Below are positions 6,232 through 10,246 of a stretch of 10,246 nt of DNA, piece after piece (the first letter of the stretch is position 1; the number at the start of each line of letters is the position of its first letter). Made by a program: the position numbers and the translations under genes. The DNA comes from Bacteroidales bacterium UBA7574. GTDB lineage: Bacteria > Bacteroidota > Bacteroidia > Bacteroidales > Paludibacteraceae. The stretch covers positions 1 through 10,246 of the forward strand of contig DLLA01000172.1 in assembly GCA_002479035.1 (NCBI GenBank). The letters are read 5' to 3'. Below the pieces are notes generated by a model that made no database searches, had not been told where the DNA came from, and was given only the letters and a program-made list of their open reading frames with translations.

Positions 6232-7110
6232 TTAGTATCGTTCCAAGACCGTCTGCACCAATTCCTTGATACGCGGTTTGTAGTCCGTATTGGCAGCCTC
6301 CACTTTGCGCTGGGCTATCACGCAGCACACGGTCATTGCCTTATGACCCATCAGCAGGCTCAAACCGGCAATCGCACTGCCTTCCATCTCATAGTTCGTG
6401 ATACGTTGCCCCTCATAGCGGAAGTCAGTAATGCGCTCGTTGATGTCCGGCACCGCGATGTTGCAGCGCAACACACGTCCTTGCGGGCCATAGAAACCGT
6501 TGGCGGCAATCGTGCAACCGCGCATCATATCATTCTTCGCAATGCGGTCCACCAATTCCGTATTGGCAGCCACCACATACGGGCGTGCAGCCTTCTCGGG
6601 GTAATGGATATAGTCCACCAACGCCTTCTCGAAACCCAAATCGGCAATGCGGTCGCGCCCCTCATAGAACGCCAGCACACCGTCGAAACCAATTGACTTC
6701 TGGCTCACTAGAAACGTGCCCAATGGAATATCCTCTTGCATCCCGCCGCACGTACCGACACGGATAATCTCCAACTGACGGTGCTCTGCTTTCTCGGTGC
6801 GCGTCTCGAAATCAATGTTCGCCAGCGCGTCTATCTCGTTCAGCACAATATCGCAGTTGTCCGTACCGATACCCGTTGAGATACACGAGATACGCTTGCC
6901 TTTGTACTTGCCTGTAATCGTATGAAACTCACGACTTTGCACATCGCACTCTATGCTACCCTCGTCAAAGAACGAAGCCACCATATTCACCCTGTCTTGG
7001 TCGCCGACCAAGATGATTTTATCAGCCAAAAACTCAGGACGGAGGTGCAGGTGAAACACGCTACCGTCATCATTGATAATCAACTGGCTTGCAGGAAAAT
7101 ACCTTTTCAT
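6232..7110 (-). CDS. udp: Uridine phosphorylase (nucleoside phosphorylase family 1)
   Basis: This 292-residue cytoplasmic enzyme is predicted to split uridine with phosphate into uracil and ribose-1-phosphate for pyrimidine salvage. It shows the PNP_UDP_1 fold. The phosphate-binding GDQDR is at 36-40, STGIGTDNCDIVLNEI at 78-93, the second phosphate-site segment RVGTCGG at 117-123, FYGPQGR at 206-212, and the ribose-site NYEMEGSA at 239-246. The Gln-x-Arg pair in FYGPQGR matches the uracil-reading pair of E. coli uridine phosphorylase (FYPGQERY), which favours uridine over purine substrates. The protein is somewhat longer than the 253-residue E. coli enzyme, with an extended N-terminus. The ATG overlaps the DUF3467 stop by 4 bp (ATGA), so the two are probably translationally coupled. 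Specificity for uridine is inferred, not proven; the gene symbol should be read as provisional. Confidence 0.87.
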   Translation of the reverse strand: MKRYFPASQLIINDDGSVFHLHLRPEFLADKIILVGDQDRVNMVASFFDEGSIECDVQSREFHTITGKYKGKRISCISTGIGTDNCDIVLNEIDALANIDFETRTEKAEHRQLEIIRVGTCGGMQEDIPLGTFLVSQKSIGFDGVLAFYEGRDRIADLGFEKALVDYIHYPEKAARPYVVAANTELVDRIAKNDMMRGCTIAANGFYGPQGRVLRCNIAVPDINERITDFRYEGQRITNYEMEGSAIAGLSLLMGHKAMTVCCVIAQRKVEAANTDYKPRIKELVQTVLERY

Positions 7111-7412
7111 GCTTGTCCTCCTCCGAATGACATTGGGATGGTGCTGCCGGGGGCAGGTGCCCCGTTCAACTTAATGGTGCCGAATTGTTTCTCGTATTTG
7201 CTTACGTTTTCTTGCAGTGCGAACAGCAGTTTCTTTGCATTCTCGGGGGTCATCACCACGCGCGACTGCACGTTGGCCTCTTTCTGACCGGGCATCATGC
7301 ACACAAAATCCACTACGAACTCCGACGGCGAGTGTGCAATAATCGCCAAGTTCACATACTTGCCGTTTGCCATCTCGGGAGTGAGGTTGATGTTAATCTT
7401 TTGTTCTTCCAT
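7107..7412 (-). CDS. DUF3467 domain-containing protein
   Basis: This is a 101-residue soluble protein of the DUF3467 family, common in Bacteroidota and without a known function. The family core runs through the sequence: KININLTPEMANGKYVNLA at the N-terminus, then SPSEFVVDFVCMMPG, a basic strand QSRVVMTPENAKKLLFAL, and an amphipathic helix near 76-95. The C-terminus is a flexible Gly/Pro/Ala-rich tail ending in FGGGQA. There is no signal peptide or membrane segment, so it should be cytoplasmic. Alternating strands and one long helix suggest a small compact domain. The stop codon overlaps the uridine phosphorylase start by 4 bp, and a 40-bp gap without a promoter separates it from the glycosyltransferase upstream. 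A function tied to the phosphorylase is possible but is only inferred from this coupling. Confidence 0.88.
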   Translation of the reverse strand: MEEQKININLTPEMANGKYVNLAIIAHSPSEFVVDFVCMMPGQKEANVQSRVVMTPENAKKLLFALQENVSKYEKQFGTIKLNGAPAPGSTIPMSFGGGQA

Positions 7413-7452
7413 AATCTTTTGCTAATTAAGTATTTAGAATTAATGTTATGTC

Positions 7453-8616
7453 CTACCAATATAATACTCTACGCTTATACAGCGGCTGCGTTGCCAATAT
7501 ATATAAGGTCAGCAACGGCAACAGCACATCCCATACCACTATCTCTATCCCCTGAAAACGCATCCCCAATCGCCTTGCACCTACGTTCATCACAACCATC
7601 TGCGCCACCACGCGCAACAGCCACAACCCGTAGGCTATGCAGCATGCCAACCCGCCGCCGCACGCAAACACCGCTATCAGCAACCCGTACAGCAGCCCGC
7701 GACTCACCGGTTCCATCACCAACCGCCACTTGCTGCCTGTCCTGTAGTTCGGCGACACCGACAGATGTCTGCGCTTCTGATGTATCCATTCCTGCCACGT
7801 ATGTTTCGGCACCGACCATGTCAGGCTCTCGCGCGAACAAACAATACTTGTATTGTTCCTTGTGGCTATCTTGTTCACAAACAAATCATCATCACCTGCC
7901 CGCTCCGCCAGCAATCCGCGGAAACCGCTATGTTCAAAGAATGTCGAACGCCTGTATGCCAAGTTCCGCCCCACACCCATATATGGATGTCCCGCGGCCG
8001 CCATACCCAAATACTGCATACCGTTGAATAAGGTATCGTAGTTCAACAGGCTGTTCAGCAACGTATCTTCCTCAAAATAAGCACCATACCCCAACACAAT
8101 CTCCGTCTCATGTCCTTTCCGCGGCGCAAAACCCTTCACCATCTCCCGTATCCATTGCCTCGATTCAGGGCGGCAATCCGCGTCCGTCAGTAGCAGATAA
8201 TCATAGTGCGCCGCCTTGGCACCAATGGTCAACGCCAACTTCTTTGTGCTAATCACGTGCGCACCGCGAGGTACGAAAGTGACATATAAGTTACTGCTAA
8301 CCAACGCATAACGTTCTAGCACCTCTTGTGTCTTATCCTCACTCCCGTCATTCACCACTATCACCTCAAACTTCGGATAGTCCTGTGCCAGCAACGTCTG
8401 CAAATAGTCCTGCAGATTCTCCTCCTCATTCCGCGCGCACACAATCACACTCACCCCCTGCTCTTCCACCGACCTTACCTGCTGGTTACATCTATGATGC
8501 CGCTGCCAGCGTCCCACGCAACACAGATAACGTACATAAAAAAACACTTGATACCCCATTACGAGTACCAATGCACCCAACAAGCAATAGTCCAACATGG
8601 AGAACAGAATAGTCAT
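7453..8616 (-). CDS. Membrane-bound glycosyltransferase family 2
   Basis: This 387-residue protein has an N-terminal transmembrane helix (about residues 5-30), a cytoplasmic GT-A domain and three or so C-terminal membrane segments (about 305-380). GT2 motifs run in order: VSVIVCARNEEENL (55-68), VVNDGSEDKT (87-96) with the nucleotide-binding Asp90, TDAD (144-147) as the metal-binding DXD, and AGDDD (240-244) as the acid/base region. QKRRH (280-284) stands where other members have QxxRW. It is expected to move a sugar from a nucleotide donor to a lipid or polysaccharide acceptor at the inner membrane; neither is known. The ATG at 8616 is preferred over the longer in-frame start at 8652, which would run into the preceding SGNH gene. 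With 8616, the gap to that gene is 7 bp. The short glycosyltransferase at the operon end aligns to this protein from about residue 110 onward. Confidence 0.9.
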   Translation of the reverse strand: MTILFSMLDYCLLGALVLVMGYQVFFYVRYLCCVGRWQRHHRCNQQVRSVEEQGVSVIVCARNEEENLQDYLQTLLAQDYPKFEVIVVNDGSEDKTQEVLERYALVSSNLYVTFVPRGAHVISTKKLALTIGAKAAHYDYLLLTDADCRPESRQWIREMVKGFAPRKGHETEIVLGYGAYFEEDTLLNSLLNYDTLFNGMQYLGMAAAGHPYMGVGRNLAYRRSTFFEHSGFRGLLAERAGDDDLFVNKIATRNNTSIVCSRESLTWSVPKHTWQEWIHQKRRHLSVSPNYRTGSKWRLVMEPVSRGLLYGLLIAVFACGGGLACCIAYGLWLLRVVAQMVVMNVGARRLGMRFQGIEIVVWDVLLPLLTLYILATQPLYKRRVLYW

Positions 8617-8623
8617 CGCTACC

Positions 8624-9382
8624 TTACTTGGTGGTATATTTAGGTTTGGCACTGCCTTTGAGTACCAATGATTTGTTCATATAGTTCAGATTCAAGGCTT
8701 TCAGTCCAGCGACCGCCATTTTACCAACCACCAATGCACCTGCTTCATTGAGCAGATACTCGCCTTCGGGCGACTCTTCCGTATTCAAATCCACATAGTA
8801 GGACTTCATATCCTCTGCACCACGACGCTCCATCCAATGGTGACTCATCATTTCGAGGTCTATCAGTGGCACCTCTGCATACTTGGCAACATTCCTAATC
8901 GCCTGTGGATATGCCCCCATGCGGTCAATCCATTGTCCGTCTATAAAAAACGGCTCCGCTAACGGAGTACAGAGAATCACATGCATCTTCTTCTCTTTTG
9001 CCACCTCTATGATGGTTAACAAGTGCTCAATCATCACATCCACAGGGCTATATTGTGCACCAATGGTATCACGTAGGTCATTCTGCCCGAACTGAATCAA
9101 CAAAATATCCCGCTTTTCAAAAGGCATCAGCAGAGAGTTCAACACACCGTCTTCTACCAATGCCTTTGTGCTCATACCTTTTTGTGCCAAATTTACCACG
9201 TTCATGTTGGTCAGATAGGAAGGAAACACTTGTCCCCATCCTCGTACATTGGAAGACTCGATATTTGCGTAGTCCGCCATAGTGCCGTCTCCTAACATCA
9301 CAAAGTTCGGCAACTTACCTGCCGCCCATGCACCTTGCAGCACACACACCATTACCATTAAGAACGTGATAGACCTTTTCAT
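8624..9382 (-). CDS. Secreted SGNH-fold protein, acetylesterase-like but probably inactive
   Basis: This 252-residue protein has a Sec signal peptide, with a hydrophobic stretch at 5-18 and likely cleavage after AWA (18-20), so it should lie in the periplasm or outside. It belongs to the SGNH/GDSL fold and most resembles rhamnogalacturonan acetylesterase-type enzymes: FVMLGDGTMADYA (27-39), RGWGQVFPSYL (47-57), NLAQKGMSTKAL (64-75), IQFGQNDLRDT (96-106) and VILCTPL (135-141). Block I should read GDS with the nucleophile Ser, but here it is GDG (codon GGC at Gly33). Near the C-terminus, where the family has Asp-x-x-His before a conserved N-E-x-G, this protein reads EGEYLLNEAG (206-215), so both Asp and His appear replaced. 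The oxyanion residues Gly69 and Asn101 remain. It is first in the likely seven-gene operon and sits 7 bp before the glycosyltransferase. A binding or accessory role is more likely than hydrolysis. Confidence 0.85.
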   Translation of the reverse strand: MKRSITFLMVMVCVLQGAWAAGKLPNFVMLGDGTMADYANIESSNVRGWGQVFPSYLTNMNVVNLAQKGMSTKALVEDGVLNSLLMPFEKRDILLIQFGQNDLRDTIGAQYSPVDVMIEHLLTIIEVAKEKKMHVILCTPLAEPFFIDGQWIDRMGAYPQAIRNVAKYAEVPLIDLEMMSHHWMERRGAEDMKSYYVDLNTEESPEGEYLLNEAGALVVGKMAVAGLKALNLNYMNKSLVLKGSAKPKYTTK

Positions 9383-9442
9383 GCTATTGTTTCTTTGTAT
9401 TATTCTATACTGATGTCGTTCCTATTCTGTATAAACAGGCTG

Positions 9443-9474
9443 CAAAGTTACAAAAAAAACATCATAAGCACAAA
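9443..9474 (-). promoter_or_regulatory. Promoter of the seven-gene minus-strand operon
   Basis: Read on the minus strand, TTTG (9474-9471) is followed after exactly 20 bp by TAACTTTG (9450-9443), a full match to the Bacteroidota -33/-7 pattern. The spacer contains a run of eight T residues. The predicted start near 9436 gives a leader of about 55 nt before the SGNH gene at 9382. No comparable promoter was found in the gaps between the downstream genes. Confidence 0.8.
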
Positions 9475-9490
9475 TCCCAGGTGGCTTTTA

Positions 9491-9865
9491 TCACTTTCCT
9501 GCTATACAGTCAATCTCAACCAATGCAGCTTTGGGCAGGTCCTTGACAGCATAACACATACGTGCCGGCTTGCTTTCAGGAAAGAACTCGGCATATACAG
9601 CATTCATAGCACCAAAGTCGCTGATGTTGGCAAGCAGCACTGTGGTCTTGACTACGTCGTTCATAGTCAGTCCTGCTTCTTCCACAATGGCTTGTAAGTT
9701 GAGCAATGACTGCCGAGTTTGCTCCTCAATAGTGACAGGCATCTCACCTGTAGCCGGATTGATGGGTAACTGACCAGAGGCAAACAACATGCCGTTCAGA
9801 ACTTGTGCTTGGCAATACGGACCTATAGCCGCAGGAGCCTTTGGTGATGCGATAATCGTCTTCAT
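9491..9865 (-). CDS. ridA: RidA family reactive-intermediate (enamine/imine) deaminase
   Basis: RidA hydrolyses reactive 2-aminoacrylate-type enamines and imines released by PLP enzymes such as threonine or serine dehydratase, in the cytoplasm as a trimer. The 124-residue length is typical. Landmarks are IGPYCQAQVLNGMLFASGQ (14-32), NLQAIVEEAGLTMNDVVKTT (56-75), the NAVYAEFFPESKPARM region (88-103) and the C-terminal signature LVEIDCIAGK. Arg102, Cys104 and Glu117 correspond to the active-site Arg105, Cys107 and Glu120 of the enteric proteins, so the deaminase (RidA proper) subgroup is likely. The ATG at 9865 gives the family's usual N-terminus. It is separated from the TolC-family gene by 137 bp and from the SGNH gene by 108 bp that contain that gene's promoter, so it is probably transcribed alone. 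Confidence 0.94.
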   Translation of the reverse strand: MKTIIASPKAPAAIGPYCQAQVLNGMLFASGQLPINPATGEMPVTIEEQTRQSLLNLQAIVEEAGLTMNDVVKTTVLLANISDFGAMNAVYAEFFPESKPARMCYAVKDLPKAALVEIDCIAGK

Positions 9866-9964
9866 AATAATAATACTATTGTTTTTGTTATTTTTGTCTA
9901 TTCAAGGTCATCTGAACCACACAAAATAGCGGGGTTCCTATAACACTATGCTGCTAACGCCCTG

Positions 9965-9996
9965 CAAAATTACAAAATTCAAACGAATTAACCAAC
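9965..9996 (-). promoter_or_regulatory. Candidate promoter of ridA
   Basis: On the minus strand TAATTTTG (9972-9965) fits TAnnTTTG. About 19 bp upstream, GTTGG (9996-9992) is an imperfect -33 element. The predicted leader before the ridA ATG is about 93 nt. Because the region is AT-rich and the -33 match is weak, this is a tentative call. Confidence 0.4.
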
Positions 9997-10005
9997 GTTG
10001 GGTTA
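9989..10005 (-). terminator. Stem-loop at the end of the TolC-family gene
   Basis: TAACC (9989-9993) can pair with GGTTA (10001-10005), which includes the stop codon of the TolC-family gene. Within it lies the perfect 10-bp palindrome CCAACGTTGG (9992-10001). On the minus strand the stem is followed by a T-rich but interrupted sequence (TTCGTTTGAATTTTG), so it may be a weak terminator. The short stem and broken T-run keep this uncertain. Confidence 0.3.
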
Positions 10006-10246
10006 GAGGGTGGTGGCGTAGTAGTGGAGGATGCGGAGGCGGAAGATGTAGTTGTAGTAGGCTTGGAGATAAGCGGATTGGGCTTGGAGGTAGGTGTTCT
10101 TGGCCTCACGGTATTCGTAAGAGGTGGCGCGGCCGGCGTCGTACTTCTGCTCGGCATAGCGGAGGGCTTCGCGGGCGGAAGACTCGGACTTCATGGCACT
10201 GACCTGCTCCTGTTGCGCCGCCAAGGCGTTGTAATACGCCTGGTCT
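10003..10246 (-). CDS. TolC-family outer-membrane efflux protein, C-terminal end (partial)
   Basis: Only the last 80 codons and the stop lie in the window; the reading frame is open to the right edge. The segment is a long alpha-helical heptad-rich stretch with REALRYAEQKYDAGRATSYEY, then YLQAQSAYLQAYYNYIFRLR. This is the typical end of the second repeat of TolC/OprM-type channels: the (R)Y..G..s...y..A...l..A...yl.a.yny..... pattern. Such proteins form trimeric channels across the outer membrane and periplasm for tripartite efflux pumps or type I export. By analogy with other Bacteroidota, membrane-fusion and RND or ABC pump genes could lie further right, but nothing of them can be seen. The start lies outside the window. 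Confidence 0.85.
   Translation of the reverse strand, partial: DQAYYNALAAQQEQVSAMKSESSAREALRYAEQKYDAGRATSYEYREAKNTYLQAQSAYLQAYYNYIFRLRILHYYATTL

Noticed and set aside
7185..8027. A 280-codon plus-strand open frame over DUF3467 and the glycosyltransferase
   Set aside because: It spans two real minus-strand genes and their gap, is very rich in Pro, Ser, Thr and His, and has no domain.
8616..8652. Longer start for the full-length glycosyltransferase
   Set aside because: It would overlap the SGNH gene by 29 bp and add 12 polar residues before the membrane helix; the ATG 7 bp after the SGNH stop fits better.

Overview
This 10.2 kb window reads as chromosomal, largely housekeeping DNA from a member of the Bacteroidales (Bacteroidota). 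The evidence is threefold. Three promoters fit the -33 TTTG / -7 TAnnTTTG pattern of this phylum. Shine-Dalgarno sequences are absent ahead of the genes. The gene content is also typical: an orphan sigma-54 activator followed by an LptE-type lipoprotein and secG, a lipoprotein dipeptidyl peptidase III, DUF3467, and a Bacteroidota-style TolC C-terminus. Genus cannot be fixed by eye. No tRNA, rRNA, CRISPR array, insertion sequence, integrase or phage gene was found.

Left part, plus strand (1-2528). A promoter at 132-164 drives a sigma-54-type AAA+ activator that has no receiver domain. An lptE-like lipoprotein gene follows 4 bp later. A second promoter, directly after lptE, drives secG. secG ends in a clear intrinsic terminator at 2502-2528. 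That terminator lies inside the 3' end of the gene converging on it.

Middle, minus strand (2417-9382). Seven tightly spaced genes look like one long operon, read from a promoter at 9443-9474. In transcription order they are: a secreted SGNH-fold protein, a full-length membrane glycosyltransferase 2 (7 bp gap), a DUF3467 protein (40 bp gap), a uridine phosphorylase (4 bp ATGA overlap), a lipoprotein M49 dipeptidyl peptidase III (23 bp gap), an unusually short EPSP synthase AroA, and an N-terminally truncated glycosyltransferase 2 whose start overlaps the aroA end by 19 bp. The genes belong to different pathways (cell-envelope glycosylation, pyrimidine salvage, peptide degradation, aromatic synthesis), so they may share expression rather than one task.

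Right edge, minus strand. A complete ridA gene (9491-9865) has its own weak candidate promoter. The C-terminal end of a TolC-family outer-membrane efflux protein runs off the window.

No new multi-gene defence or mobile system is visible. The points most worth a second look are: an SGNH protein that appears to have lost all three catalytic triad residues, the half-length glycosyltransferase missing its first Rossmann half, the compact AroA that keeps its active-site residues, the GAFTDA variant in the sigma-54 activator, and the secG terminator embedded in opposite-strand coding sequence.
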